In this document: one piece after another, positions 12,115 to 21,680 of the stretch
How the letters are laid out: every line of letters begins with the position of its first letter
How positions within the stretch are numbered: position 1 is the first letter of the stretch
Assembly: GCF_003953935.1 (NCBI RefSeq)
Contig: NZ_RXLQ01000005.1
Coordinates: forward strand, 62,001 to 126,000
Length of the DNA stretch: 64,000 bases
Reading direction: 5' to 3'
Source: Massilia atriviolacea
GTDB taxonomy: Bacteria > Pseudomonadota > Gammaproteobacteria > Burkholderiales > Burkholderiaceae_D
Program-made: the position numbers and the translations under genes
The notes under the pieces: model-generated
Databases searched by the model: none
Told to the model about the DNA's origin: nothing
The model's input: only the letters and a program-made list of their open reading frames with translations

Positions 12115-12879
12115 TCAGTCGATCAGGGTCTTGACCACGACCTTGCCTTCGCCGACCGGGCTGTCCTGGCGCACCATCAGCTGGCTGCCCTTGGCGAACC
12201 AGAAGGTCGAGACATAGCCTGGGCGGTTGTAGTCGGTGGTGACAACCCAGCAATCGATCATGCCGCCCGGGCCGGGAATGCTGGCCGATCCGCTCACCTT
12301 GAACAGGTAGCGCGCCGGCCCTTGCTGGCCGCCCGGGTGGTAGAAGTTGATGCGCGCTTGGTAGCCTTCGGCCAGCGGCAAGGCTTGCAGCGTTTCGATA
12401 TCGGTTTCGAAGTTGAAGGCCGGCTCGGGCGAGGCGACCAGCACGTCCTTGTTGATGCTGTCGGCGAGCTCTTTCATGCCGGTGATTTTGTCCGGCGCGA
12501 AGAGAAAGCCTTCGACCACGCGCTTGCCGTCCTTTTCGGTAATGCGCTCGTGGGTGCGCGGCCGCAATGAGCCGGCATCGAACCACGAGGTGACGCTCTT
12601 GAGCGACGCGGCCGATGCCGCCGTGTCGTAGCGCTGCACGATGCGCATGCGCTTCTGGCCATCCTCGGTGGAAAAGCGGATCTCGCGGGTGATGATGTCA
12701 AGCGGGATCCTGGCGTCGCCGTGGTGCAGGTAGCGCAGGTAGTGGTGCACGCCTTCTTCGAGCAGCGCCGCGCGCGGCAGGGCGGCGCCGACATCGACGC
12801 TGGTGACGGCGGCCTGGCTGGCAGGGGCGAGGGCGGCAGCGATGATCAGGACGAGCGGGGCCAGGCGGGGTGTGTGCAT
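12115..12879 (-). CDS. Exported DUF3108-like protein
   Basis: A 254-residue protein with a signal peptide (residues about 4-24, LAPLVLIIAAALAPASQAAV). The mature part is beta-rich with IRFSTEDGQKRMRIVQRYDT, AEGYQARINFYHPGGQQGPA and the C-terminal SQLMVRQDSPVGEGKVV. This recalls DUF3108 periplasmic proteins, but the match is from memory of the pattern and is not secure. The start at 12879 is used because GGAG lies nine bases before it; an ATG three codons upstream has GGAG abutting it. Convergent with the SDR gene. Confidence 0.65.
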   Translation of the reverse strand: MHTPRLAPLVLIIAAALAPASQAAVTSVDVGAALPRAALLEEGVHHYLRYLHHGDARIPLDIITREIRFSTEDGQKRMRIVQRYDTAASAASLKSVTSWFDAGSLRPRTHERITEKDGKRVVEGFLFAPDKITGMKELADSINKDVLVASPEPAFNFETDIETLQALPLAEGYQARINFYHPGGQQGPARYLFKVSGSASIPGPGGMIDCWVVTTDYNRPGYVSTFWFAKGSQLMVRQDSPVGEGKVVVKTLID

Positions 12880-12898
12880 GTCGAACATCTCCGGTAGT

Positions 12899-13612
12899 TT
12901 AAAAACTCAACAGGTCTTTCAGTTCCTGGGCATTGCGGCGCGAGATTTCCAGCACTTTGCCGTCGCTCATGGTCACCTCGTAGCCCATCGAGACCGATTC
13001 TTCGATGGCGCGGATTTCCTGCAGGTTGATGATGCACTGGCGGTTGGCGCGGAAGAAGAACTTGACCGGCAGCCGCTCTTCGATGCTGTTCAGGGATTTC
13101 TTGACGTAGGCTTTCTCGGTGCCGAAGAAGATGCGCACATAGTTCTTGCAGCTTTCGATATACCGGATCGTCTCCAGGCTCACCAGGTGGCAGCGCTCGC
13201 CGTCCTTGACGAAAATCTTGCTGTTGATGTCGAGCGGCGCGCGCGCCACCGCTGCCGGCGCGGCGTCGGCGGCGGCCAGCTTGGCGATGGCGGTGGCCAG
13301 CCGTTCGTGGCTGACCGGTTTGAGCAGGTAGTCGACGGTGTTGTAGTCGAACGAGCGGATCGCGTATTCGGAGTAGGCCGTCGTGAACACGATGCGCGGC
13401 AGGTAGTCGAGCATGTCGAGCAGGTCGAAACCGCTGGCGCCGGGCATGTGGATGTCGAGGAACAGCACGTCCGGCCGCAGTTCGGCGATGACCGGCGCGG
13501 CCGTCGCGGGATGGTCGGCCTGGCCGATCACCTCGACTCCGTCGAACCGGCCGAGCATGCGCACCAGGCCCTCGCGCGCCAGGCGCGAGTCTTCGATCAC
13601 CATCACCCTCAT
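12899..13612 (-). CDS. LytTR-type response regulator
   Basis: A 237-residue regulator. The receiver domain (residues 1-120) has the acidic pocket in MVIED, the phosphoacceptor Asp in DVLFLDIHMPGASG, and the Thr and Lys in FTTAYSEYA and YLLKPVSHERL. The LytTR DNA-binding domain (about 135-237) shows EETIRYIES-like beta strands, VKKSLNSIEERLPVKFFFRA, and NRQCIINLQEIRAI. Its start overlaps the stop of the sensor gene by four bases, so the two form one operon. Confidence 0.93.
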   Translation of the reverse strand: MRVMVIEDSRLAREGLVRMLGRFDGVEVIGQADHPATAAPVIAELRPDVLFLDIHMPGASGFDLLDMLDYLPRIVFTTAYSEYAIRSFDYNTVDYLLKPVSHERLATAIAKLAAADAAPAAVARAPLDINSKIFVKDGERCHLVSLETIRYIESCKNYVRIFFGTEKAYVKKSLNSIEERLPVKFFFRANRQCIINLQEIRAIEESVSMGYEVTMSDGKVLEISRRNAQELKDLLSF

Positions 13613-14703
13613 GCCGCGCGCTCCAGCGGCAGCGTGATGCCGACCCTGAAAACCGCGCCGGCGTGCGCGGCATTCCACGTGGCCGCGCCGCCGTACAGCA
13701 GGTGCAGGCGCTGTTCGATGTTGAGCAGGCCGATGCCGGTACATCCGGGCACCGCCGCCTGCGCATTGGGGATGTCGTTGCACACGTCCAGTTGCAGGCA
13801 CTGGCCCTGCTGGCGGGCGTCCACGGTCAGCTTGCCGCCGCCCTGGAGCTGGTCGAGGCCATGCTTGACCGCGTTCTCCACCAGCATCTGCAGCACCATC
13901 GGCGGCATCAGGACGTCGTCCAGGCCGGGCGCGATGCGCAGCGCGAAGTCGAGCCGCTCTTCCAGCTGCGTCTTGACGATGGCGAGGTACTTGGTGATGA
14001 TGTCCACCTCATGGCGCAGGCTGACCTTTTCGCGCCGGCTGCTTTCGAGCGAGTAGCGCAGGATCTCGGAGAACGAGGTGATCATGGCGTCGGCGCGCTG
14101 GGCGTCTTCATGGATCATGAAGCGGATGTTGTTCAGTGAGTTGAACAGGAAGTGCGGGTTGAGCTGGTTCGACAGGCTGCTCAACTGCGCTTCCTTCAGG
14201 TTGTTCTGCAATCGCAGGTTGAACAGTTCGGCGTTCTTGATGCGCCGGCTGCTGCTCACGCTGATGTAGATGAAGCCCCATACCGCCACGAACAGCTGGC
14301 TCTTGGGCGCTTCGTCCATGAACTTGCTCAGTATGAGTTCGGAAGGGATCACCGGGATCTTGAGCGCCTTGTATTTGGCGCTGATGGCTTTCAGGAACAT
14401 CGGCGCCACCACTGCCGTGACGCAGGCGCCGATCGCCATGCCGGCCACCGCGCTGTACAGCACCACGATGGCAATCAGCCTGGCGATCGGCACGCTGTCG
14501 CCGCCGCGCCGCTTGTACAGCCAGCGCAAGACCAGGACCGCCAGCGTGTAGAACGGAATCCACGCCAGGCTGGTATAGACCTGCAGCCTGACCATGAAAC
14601 CCCATACCACGGCGATGGTGATGCTGGCCATGAGGCCCACGGCGACGGCGCTGAAGTGATACAGCCAGAAGTCGCGGTCGCGCGGGAAGAAGTACAGTGG
14701 CAT
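13609..14703 (-). CDS. LytS/YehU-type sensor histidine kinase
   Basis: A 364-residue membrane kinase, partner of the adjacent LytTR regulator. Residues about 15-150 contain four to five hydrophobic helices. The His_kinase domain begins with LSSLSNQLNPHFLFNSLNN, where the His of NPHFLFNSL is the phosphorylation site. The ATPase part shows MVLQMLVENAVKHGLD (N box) and CTGIGLLNIEQRLHLLYG (G box). The start at 14703 (MPLYFFPRD) is the first ATG before the membrane region. The input signal cannot be told from sequence. Confidence 0.92.
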   Translation of the reverse strand: MPLYFFPRDRDFWLYHFSAVAVGLMASITIAVVWGFMVRLQVYTSLAWIPFYTLAVLVLRWLYKRRGGDSVPIARLIAIVVLYSAVAGMAIGACVTAVVAPMFLKAISAKYKALKIPVIPSELILSKFMDEAPKSQLFVAVWGFIYISVSSSRRIKNAELFNLRLQNNLKEAQLSSLSNQLNPHFLFNSLNNIRFMIHEDAQRADAMITSFSEILRYSLESSRREKVSLRHEVDIITKYLAIVKTQLEERLDFALRIAPGLDDVLMPPMVLQMLVENAVKHGLDQLQGGGKLTVDARQQGQCLQLDVCNDIPNAQAAVPGCTGIGLLNIEQRLHLLYGGAATWNAAHAGAVFRVGITLPLERAA

Positions 14704-14764
14704 GCGGTCGGCTTGGTCGGTCGATGATCGGAGAGCGCATTCTAGCAAGACGGCGCCCCGGCGC

Positions 14765-15760
14765 TTACTGAACCGCTTGGCGCCGTTCGCGTTCGGCCGC
14801 GCGCGCCGATGCCAGTTCGGCTTCGAAGCGCATCGCCGACGCGGACTGCGCCTGGACCGGTCCGCCCAGGGCAAGGCGGAAGCCCTCGCCAAGGCTGCTC
14901 GGATTGTCGATACCGGCATGACCGCGCACCACCGTGCGGAAATCGCGCGACGAGTAGCTGCCGCCGCGGTGAATCTTCATGAGCCCCTCGCGCTTGTGGC
15001 AGTTGGTGGTCCATGCCGATCCATCGGCCGGTGCGCCTTCGTAGTTCAGGTGCTCGCAATCGGCCACGTACTCGCCCACGTTGCCGATCATGTCATACAG
15101 GCCGAAGGCGTTCGGCTCGTACATGCCGACCACCGTGGTGAAGGCGGCGCCGTCTTCGCAGGTGGCTGGTTTGCCGGTGCGGCCGATGATCGCGGCGATC
15201 GCCTTGCTGCCCGAGAAATCGCGGATGTTCGCATACCGGCACACCTGGCTGGCATCGGCGCCGAAGTAGTAGTCGGTCTTGCTGCCGGCGCGCGCGGCGT
15301 ATTCCCATTCCGCTTCGGATGGCAGGCGGTATGGCTTGCCGGTTTGGGCTGACAGCCACGCGGCGTAGGCGCTGGCATCGTTCCATGTGACGCACATGAC
15401 CGGATGGTAGTCGCCCGGCGCGTAGGCCGGGGTATTCCAGGCGCCGGGGCCCATATCGATGCCCCATTCGGTGCTGGCAAACTTCCAGCACTGTTTTTCG
15501 GTCTTGTGGCCGGTGGCGTCGACGAACTGGCGGAACTGGCCGACGGTGATTTCGTACTTCGCCATCTGGAAGCTGGCCACGCGCACGTCGTGCACCGGCT
15601 GGTCGGTCGGGTAATCCTTGCCGGCGCCCGGGACGGTGCCGCCCATCGCGAACGTACCGCCCTTGATGGCAGCCATCGGGGGTTCGGTCACGCTGCCGGC
15701 GGCGGCCGCCGCGCTGGTGCATACCATCAGGACCAGGGAGAACAGGAGGGTGCTTTGCAT
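14765..15760 (-). CDS. Exported formylglycine-generating-enzyme-like (SUMF1/EgtB fold) protein
   Basis: A 331-residue protein with a signal peptide (residues 1-21). The FGE-sulfatase domain is clear: MAAIKGGTFAMGG, YPTDQPVHDVRVASFQMAKY, CVTWNDASAYAAWLSAQTGK, RLPSEAEWEYAARAGSKTDY, MIGNVGEYVADC and GGSYSSRDFRTVVRGH. True FGEs carry a copper-binding Cys pair near the C-terminus; here that region reads HRGGSYSSRD, so oxidase activity is doubtful. Family members act as scaffolds or ligand binders as well. No Cys-type sulfatase is encoded in the window. Confidence 0.85.
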   Translation of the reverse strand: MQSTLLFSLVLMVCTSAAAAAGSVTEPPMAAIKGGTFAMGGTVPGAGKDYPTDQPVHDVRVASFQMAKYEITVGQFRQFVDATGHKTEKQCWKFASTEWGIDMGPGAWNTPAYAPGDYHPVMCVTWNDASAYAAWLSAQTGKPYRLPSEAEWEYAARAGSKTDYYFGADASQVCRYANIRDFSGSKAIAAIIGRTGKPATCEDGAAFTTVVGMYEPNAFGLYDMIGNVGEYVADCEHLNYEGAPADGSAWTTNCHKREGLMKIHRGGSYSSRDFRTVVRGHAGIDNPSSLGEGFRLALGGPVQAQSASAMRFEAELASARAAERERRQAVQ

Positions 15761-16044
15761 GTCGAGCCTTCATCGGGTAGGGTGGTCGGAATGAGGCGCA
15801 TTGTGTGCGAAAGCGCCGCCGTTTTTGTAAAAAGGTGCCGACCGGCGCTATGCGGGGATGAACGGTCATGCGGGCCGGCAGACACGTCCCGTAACACTTC
15901 TTACCGGAGCATGCTGGTTGCAGGGAGCGATTCGGGGTGTAATGGCTACATGGACGACACGCAGCAGTCGCCCTGGTCCCCGGAAGGGCAGCATTCTTCA
16001 GGCGGGCCATCTCGCTGCAGGCAGTATCGACGACAGGAGTTCAT

Positions 16045-16494
16045 ATGCACAAGAAAGCCCTCATCATCGCCCTCATGGCTGTTTGCATGGGCAGCGGCAG
16101 CGCCGCTTTCGCGCAATCGCGCGATTATCGCGGCGAGCATGGCCAGCGCAGCGAGCACAATGAACGCCATGACCGTTACGAGCGCCATGACCGCCATGAG
16201 CGCCATGAGCGCCATGACCGCTACGACCGTCACGACAACCGCCATGGCGACCGTGACGACGGCCCGCGCGGCGGCTATCAGGGCCACGACGATCGTCCGG
16301 CGGCGCGCCATCACTTGCGCCGGGGCGCGTACCTGGATCACCGGTATCGCGGCAGCAGCTACGTGGTGAGCGACTGGCGCAGCCGACGCCTGAGCGCGCC
16401 GCCGCGCGGCTCGCATTGGGTGCAGGCCGACGGCGATTATGCGCTGGTCGCCATCGCCACGGGACTGATCACGCAGGTGTTGTTGAATCAATGA
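16045..16494 (+). CDS. RcnB-like periplasmic protein with His/Arg/Asp repeats
   Basis: A 149-residue exported protein. The signal peptide (residues 1-23) ends at AAFAQS. Residues about 35-68 are a low-complexity run of ERHDRHERHERHDRYDRH type, built from 9-bp DNA repeats. The C-terminal part, LSAPPRGSHWVQADGDYALV, followed by AIATGLITQVL, is the RcnB signature. RcnB in E. coli modulates Ni/Co export, so metal binding by the His-rich part is plausible. ACAGGAGTTCAT just before the ATG fixes the start. Confidence 0.82.
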   Translation: MHKKALIIALMAVCMGSGSAAFAQSRDYRGEHGQRSEHNERHDRYERHDRHERHERHDRYDRHDNRHGDRDDGPRGGYQGHDDRPAARHHLRRGAYLDHRYRGSSYVVSDWRSRRLSAPPRGSHWVQADGDYALVAIATGLITQVLLNQ

Positions 16495-16525
16495 AGGTGA
16501 GCCCTGGCGTCGGTTGCCGCCAGCC

Positions 16526-17353
16526 TCACCCGCCCTGGCGCGACGCTTGCTGCGACTTCCAGTATTCCAGCGGCGAGCAGCCCACCAGCTTCGTGAAATC
16601 GCGCGTAAAATGGGCCTGGTCGAAAAAACCGAGCTGGCTTGCCAGCCCCGCCAGGTCGACCGGCCCGGGCCTGGCCAGGTGCCAGCTGGCTTCCTGCAGC
16701 CGGTAGCGCTGGATCACCCATTTCGGCGACACCCCTACATAATTGCTGAACAGCCTTTGCAGCGCGCGTTCTTCGATGCCCGTTTGCGCGCACAGGGCGG
16801 CTACGCTGGCCGGACCGTCGGCGGCCGCGGCGGCAGCCACCGCCTGTCCGGCGATCAGCGCGCGCGCATCCGGCGCGGGCAGCACGGCGAACAGCATCGC
16901 TTCGGCAGCGCCGACCATGCCGGCGTCGCCGGCGCTGTCGAGCACGCGCTGTTCGGCCTCGATGGCGGACACGCGCAGGACGCCGTCCAGCGCCATGGTG
17001 CGGTCGGCCAGGCGCGCGACGGGATGATCGATGAAGGGACGCAGTCCGCCCGGCTTGAAGCGCACGCCGAGCACGCGGCCCGCGCCGGCCACGCTGCGCT
17101 CGAAGGCGCCGCGCACCACGCCGTGGATGGCGCTCTGGCCACGGTCGAACACCAGGTGCGCGTTCGGATAGGGCAGCACGCGCTGGATTTCGGGCGCGCG
17201 CCCGCCCATGTCCCATTCGACGACCCAGAAATAGTCGACAAAGGTCGCCAGCGGCGCCGACGGCGGATAGGTGGCCAGGCGGATGCGGCGCGCCATGCCG
17301 AGCGGATCGACGATGCCTTTCGGCGTGGCCGCAGTGGTGTCGGGTTTATCCAA
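16526..17353 (-). CDS. AraC-family regulator with DUF6597-type N-terminal domain
   Basis: A 275-residue transcription factor. The N-terminal domain has PPSAPLATFVDYFWVVEWDM and VRFKPGGLRPFIDHPVARLA. The AraC helix-turn-helix pair covers about residues 175-265, with GIEERALQRLFSNYVGVSPK and SQLGFFDQAHFTRDFTKLVG followed by PLEYW. No ATG lies before the conserved KGIVDPLG segment, so a TTG start at 17353 is proposed; the ATG at 17296 (MARRIRLATYPP) would remove a part that homologs keep. Convergent with the RcnB-like gene and divergent from the DUF3224 gene. Confidence 0.8.
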   Translation of the reverse strand: MDKPDTTAATPKGIVDPLGMARRIRLATYPPSAPLATFVDYFWVVEWDMGGRAPEIQRVLPYPNAHLVFDRGQSAIHGVVRGAFERSVAGAGRVLGVRFKPGGLRPFIDHPVARLADRTMALDGVLRVSAIEAEQRVLDSAGDAGMVGAAEAMLFAVLPAPDARALIAGQAVAAAAAADGPASVAALCAQTGIEERALQRLFSNYVGVSPKWVIQRYRLQEASWHLARPGPVDLAGLASQLGFFDQAHFTRDFTKLVGCSPLEYWKSQQASRQGG

Positions 17354-17446
17354 GATATTCGTGGTCCTTGCCCTTATTGTGGTGGTTCCCGCGAGCGACT
17401 GCGCGCATCGACGCGTCGCCGCCCAACTTCGACCGGAAAGATCGCC

Positions 17447-17923
17447 ATGTCCATGCACCGTTTCAGCGCAGCCGCGCTTCCCCTGCTCGCCGCCCTGCCG
17501 CTCGCCGGCGCCCAGGCGGCGCCCCTCGTGCAGCACGCCAGCGGGCCGTTCGAGATCACGATCATACCCGCCGGCGCACCCGAAAAGGAAGGCCGCACCG
17601 CCACCGCCCGCATGGCACTCGAGAAGCGCTACACGGGCGCGCTGGCCGCCAGCGGCAAGGGCACCATGCTCACGGCGGTGAGCGACACCAAGGGCTCGGC
17701 CGCCTACGTCGCCATCGAACGGGTCAGCGGCACCCTGGCGGGCCGGAAGGGCAGCTTCGTGCTCCAGCATGCAGGCACCATGCGCGGCGGGACCAGCCAG
17801 GCGACGATCACGATCGTTCCCGATTCGGGCACGGAGGAGCTGAGCGGCATCAGCGGCACGCTGGCGCTGACCGCCGTCGACGGCAAGCACTTTTACGCGC
17901 TCGATTACACGCTGGGCCAGTAA
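17447..17923 (+). CDS. Exported DUF3224 protein
   Basis: A 158-residue protein with an N-terminal signal sequence (residues about 8-25, ending AGAQAA) ahead of a DUF3224 domain. Marks of the domain are GKGTMLTAVSDTKGSAAYVA, VSGTLAGRKGSFVLQHAGTM and DSGTEELSGISGTLAL. Most DUF3224 proteins are cytosolic and about 130 residues, so an exported form is a variation. GGAAAGATCGCC precedes the ATG at 17447. The palindromic element starts three bases after the stop. Confidence 0.82.
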   Translation: MSMHRFSAAALPLLAALPLAGAQAAPLVQHASGPFEITIIPAGAPEKEGRTATARMALEKRYTGALAASGKGTMLTAVSDTKGSAAYVAIERVSGTLAGRKGSFVLQHAGTMRGGTSQATITIVPDSGTEELSGISGTLALTAVDGKHFYALDYTLGQ

Positions 17924-17925
17924 GA

Positions 17926-18077
17926 GCCTGTCTCGGTAGATCGGGGCAAGCTGATGGTGATGCATGACAAGCGAGGGCAAGGCGGGAGGAGGCCGCATGG
18001 TGAGCCATGCAACGACGAACAACGCGGCGCTCGCTTGTCAGGCGCGCCAGCAGCGACTCCGGTCTACCGAGACAGGC
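17926..18077. repeat. 152-bp imperfect palindrome (MITE-like hairpin element)
   Basis: Three nested inverted pairs share one centre near 18002: GCCTGTCTCGGTAGA (17926-17940) with TCTACCGAGACAGGC (18063-18077); TGACAAGCGAG (17965-17975) with CTCGCTTGTCA (18030-18040); and GCATGG (17995-18000) with CCATGC (18005-18010). The whole could fold into one long hairpin between two convergent genes. The right arm supplies the last codons and the stop of the LysR gene. Confidence 0.85.
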
Positions 18078-18957
18078 GCCAAGTGCGCACGGCGTCGATA
18101 AACGCGCGCAGCGCCGGCGGCATCTGGCGGCGGCTGGGGTAGTAGAGAAAATACTGGGACGGCGCCTCCGCATAGTCCGCCAGCAGCAGCTGCAGCCGGC
18201 CGGCTGCCAGGTGCTCGGCGACATCGGCATGGTAGACGTAGGCCAGGCCGGCCCCGTCGAGGGCGGCGCGCACCATCAGCGCGTCGTCGTCGACCAGCAG
18301 TGCGCCGTTGACGGCGACCGAGAAGCTGCGCCCTTCGTGTGCGAACTCCCAGGCGTAGCGGCTGCCGCTGGGGAAGCGCCGGCCGATGCAGCTGTGCCGC
18401 TCCAGGTCGCGCGGCGTGGCCGGGGCGCCGTGCGCCGCCAGGTAGGCGGGAGCGGCGGCCACCACGAAGCGTTGCGGCGGTCCGAAGGGAAGCGCGATCA
18501 TGTCGGCGGCCAGGCGTTCGCCGAAGCGCACGCCGGCGTCGAAACCGGCGCCGACGATGTCGAGCAGGCCGTCGTCGGTGACGATCTCCAGTTGCACGCG
18601 CGGGAAGGCGGCGGCGAAGCGGCCCAGCATGGGCGCGAGCACGAGGCGCGCGGCGGGGCGCGGCAGGTTGATGCGCAGGGCGCCCGCCGGCACGTCCTGC
18701 AGCTGGTCCAACTCGGCCAGGGCGTCGGCGATCTGGCCGATCGCGGGCGCCAGGCGCTCCAGCAGGCGGGCGCCGGCTTCGGTCGGCGTCACGCTGCGGG
18801 TGGTGCGATTGAGCAGGCGCACGCCGAGCCGCTCTTCCAGCGCGCGCAGGCTGTGGCTCAGCGCCGAAGCGGACACGCCGCGTTCGACGGCGGCCTTGCG
18901 AAAGCTGCGCAGGCGGGCCACGGCGGCGAAGGCGTCGAGTTCGTGCAGGTCGGTCAT
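18064..18957 (-). CDS. LysR-family transcriptional regulator
   Basis: A 297-residue regulator. The winged helix-turn-helix lies at residues about 3-62, with AAVARLRSFRKAAVERGVSA and LRALEERLGVRLLNRTTRSV. The effector domain follows, with DVPAGALRINLPRPAARLVL and the second-subdomain text VRFGERLAADMIALPFGP. The last codons (Leu-Ser-Arg-stop) are read from the right arm of the adjoining palindromic element, so the C-terminus may be altered. It is divergent from the aldo/keto reductase, the usual arrangement for a LysR regulator and its target. No clear ribosome site precedes the ATG. Confidence 0.88.
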   Translation of the reverse strand: MTDLHELDAFAAVARLRSFRKAAVERGVSASALSHSLRALEERLGVRLLNRTTRSVTPTEAGARLLERLAPAIGQIADALAELDQLQDVPAGALRINLPRPAARLVLAPMLGRFAAAFPRVQLEIVTDDGLLDIVGAGFDAGVRFGERLAADMIALPFGPPQRFVVAAAPAYLAAHGAPATPRDLERHSCIGRRFPSGSRYAWEFAHEGRSFSVAVNGALLVDDDALMVRAALDGAGLAYVYHADVAEHLAAGRLQLLLADYAEAPSQYFLYYPSRRQMPPALRAFIDAVRTWRLSR

Positions 18958-18989
18958 GGATTGATGAATTGTGCTCAGTAGTGCGTGCA

Positions 18990-19007
18990 GGATAAGCGAT
19001 CTTATCC
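18990..19007. promoter_or_regulatory. Inverted repeat between LysR and aldo/keto reductase genes
   Basis: GGATAAG-CGAT-CTTATCC, 7-bp arms, in the 108-base divergent intergenic region. It is a plausible LysR-type operator, though it is not of the strict T-N11-A form. Confidence 0.5.
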
Positions 19008-19065
19008 GAAGCAACAAGGCCGCGCATACTGGCCGCTCCATTGATACCACGAGGAGTTTGCTGTG

Positions 19066-20064
<999 letters not shown>

Positions 20065-20078
20065 GGCGCCCGCGCGCT

Positions 20079-20594
20079 TCAGGCGAAGGTGTCGAGCGTC
20101 GGCGGCGCCGGCGGCGTCGTGTCGTAGGCGCGTTGCAGCACCTGGCGGCGCGGGTCGGCGCCATCGTGCGTTTGCCCGCTTTGTTCGGCGGCCAGTTCGG
20201 CGCGCGCCTGCTGCTCCAGTTGCGCCGCCTGGGCGGCGACGGCGCGGTCGGCCCCGGACGGCTCGGCCGGCGCCAGCGCGGCAGCGGCCATGGCGCGCGC
20301 GCGGTTGATGGTCTCCTGCGGCGTGCTGCCGGCCGAGGTATCGATCCGGACCTCGCCGCCGACGGCGTAGTTGACGCCATTCGGCCCGCGCTGGTACGTG
20401 TAGCTGGCGCCGGAGAGCGCCAGTCCGCCGGCGGCGGCCAGGTGGGCCTGCTCGTGCTGGCGTACCTCGGCGTCGCGCGCCTTGAGTTTGTCGATCAGGG
20501 CCAGGTCTTGGGGTGTCATGCCGGCGCGCGCGGGCGCGGCTCGCTGCGCAAGGGCGGCAGGGGTGGCGCTGGCGGTGACAGTGACGCTGCTCAT
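20079..20594 (-). CDS. SprA-related putative metalloprotease
   Basis: A 171-residue protein with the core LKARDAEVRQHEQAHLAAAG, giving the HExxH-type HEQAH zinc motif of the SprA-related (CJM1_0395-like) family, followed by SYTYQRGPNGVNYAVGGEV. The C-terminal third is Ala/Gln-rich and probably disordered. No signal peptide is seen. The family is unstudied biochemically to my knowledge, so protease activity is inferred from the motif. Confidence 0.8.
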   Translation of the reverse strand: MSSVTVTASATPAALAQRAAPARAGMTPQDLALIDKLKARDAEVRQHEQAHLAAAGGLALSGASYTYQRGPNGVNYAVGGEVRIDTSAGSTPQETINRARAMAAAALAPAEPSGADRAVAAQAAQLEQQARAELAAEQSGQTHDGADPRRQVLQRAYDTTPPAPPTLDTFA

Positions 20595-20705
20595 GGTTGG
20601 GCGCGTGTTCGGGAGTGCGGTTCGTCGATAAACGATGATAGCAAATTTATAGCATGTGCATGCATTCGAGCGCGCCGGCTTGCCCGCGATAGCGCCGTAA
20701 GGGCG

Positions 20706-21239
20706 TCAGGCCGGCCGCAGGTCGCGCAGGTACAGGGCGCCGTCGACCCAGCTGTTGTCGACCATGGCAAGGCGCGGCAGCTCGCGCGCGTGCACGAAGC
20801 CGCATTTGCGCAGCACCGCCGCCGAGCCCTGGTTGGCGTGCGTGATTTCGGCCCGCAGCTCCTTCAGCTGCCAGGTGGCGCGCGCGAGCTCGATCAGGTT
20901 TTTCAGCGCGAAGGTGGCCAGGCCCTTGCCGGTCTGGTCGTGCGCGATGCGGTAGCCCACTTCGGCCGAACCCTCGGCGCGGTCGATGTCCTTCAGGTTG
21001 GCGCGGCCGACGATGCGGCCTTCGGCGTCGAGCAGCACGCAGGGATGCCAGGCGCCGGCGGCATGCCTGTCCAGATAATCGGCGATATGCCGGGCCACGC
21101 CTTGCGCGCTGTAGAAGGCCCTGTCGCGCGCTTCCACATGGCGTTCGAACCAGGCGCGGTTGGCCAGTTCGAACGCCAGCAGGGCGTCGGCGTCGTCCTG
21201 CGCAAGGGTGCGCATGGTGTGGCTGGACGGCGCCGTCAT
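20706..21239 (-). CDS. GNAT-family N-acetyltransferase (RimJ/RimL-like)
   Basis: A 177-residue acetyltransferase. Core features are the beta-strand ADDALLAFELANRAWFERHV-like start (RimJ group), GRIVGRANLKDIDRAEGSAE, YRIAHDQTGKGLATFALKNL (acetyl-CoA loop with Q/RxxGxG/A) and ITHANQGSAAVLRKCGFVHA. The ATG at 21239 overlaps the stop of the upstream thioesterase gene by four bases, so they are coupled. The acceptor is unknown. Confidence 0.88.
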   Translation of the reverse strand: MTAPSSHTMRTLAQDDADALLAFELANRAWFERHVEARDRAFYSAQGVARHIADYLDRHAAGAWHPCVLLDAEGRIVGRANLKDIDRAEGSAEVGYRIAHDQTGKGLATFALKNLIELARATWQLKELRAEITHANQGSAAVLRKCGFVHARELPRLAMVDNSWVDGALYLRDLRPA

Positions 21240-21679
21240 GCGCACGCCTGCGGCGTGCTGGCGATGGTGGCCAGCACCGCGCGCACCTTGTCCGGCACGG
21301 GCACCGAGCGGTTGCTTGCGCGGTCGACGTAGACGTGCACAAAATGTCCGGCCGCCGCAGGCAGCGCTTCATCGTTGCGGTACAGCGCCAGCTCGTAGCG
21401 CACGCTGGAGTTGCCCAGCTTGGCCACCCGCACCCCCACATGCACCGTGTCGGGAAAGGCGATCGAGCGGAAGTACGAGCAGCCGGTGTCCACCACCAGC
21501 CCGACTACCGTGTCGGCGTGGATATCGAGCACGCCGCGCGCGATCAGGAACTGGTTCACGGCGGTGTCGAAGAAGCTGTAGTAGACCACGTTGTTGACGT
21601 GCTGGTAGGCGTCGTTGTCCATCCAGCGCGTGGGAATGGCCAGGAAGTGCGGGAACGCGGAGCGGGGCGAGTCGCGCAT
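21236..21679 (-). CDS. Hotdog-fold acyl-CoA thioesterase (4HBT/YbgC type)
   Basis: A 147-residue thioesterase. The signature [20 protein letters not shown] carries the catalytic Asp of the 4-hydroxybenzoyl-CoA thioesterase group. The strand [20 protein letters not shown], with a short YRNDE segment after it, completes the hotdog pattern. It lies one base after hslO and overlaps the GNAT gene, so hslO-thioesterase-GNAT form one transcription unit. Confidence 0.88.
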   Translation of the reverse strand: MRDSPRSAFPHFLAIPTRWMDNDAYQHVNNVVYYSFFDTAVNQFLIARGVLDIHADTVVGLVVDTGCSYFRSIAFPDTVHVGVRVAKLGNSSVRYELALYRNDEALPAAAGHFVHVYVDRASNRSVPVPDKVRAVLATIASTPQACA

Positions 21680-21680
21680 G

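Noticed and set aside
14765-15760. Idea that the FGE-like protein activates the sulfatase-fold enzyme at 56479
   Set aside because: They lie 41 kb apart, the enzyme lacks the Cys/Ser-x-Pro-x-Arg motif, and the FGE-like protein lacks the copper Cys pair.
16150-16250. Possible CRISPR-like repetition near 16.2 kb
   Set aside because: The 9-bp periodicity lies within a coding region for His/Arg/Asp repeats; there are no spacers.
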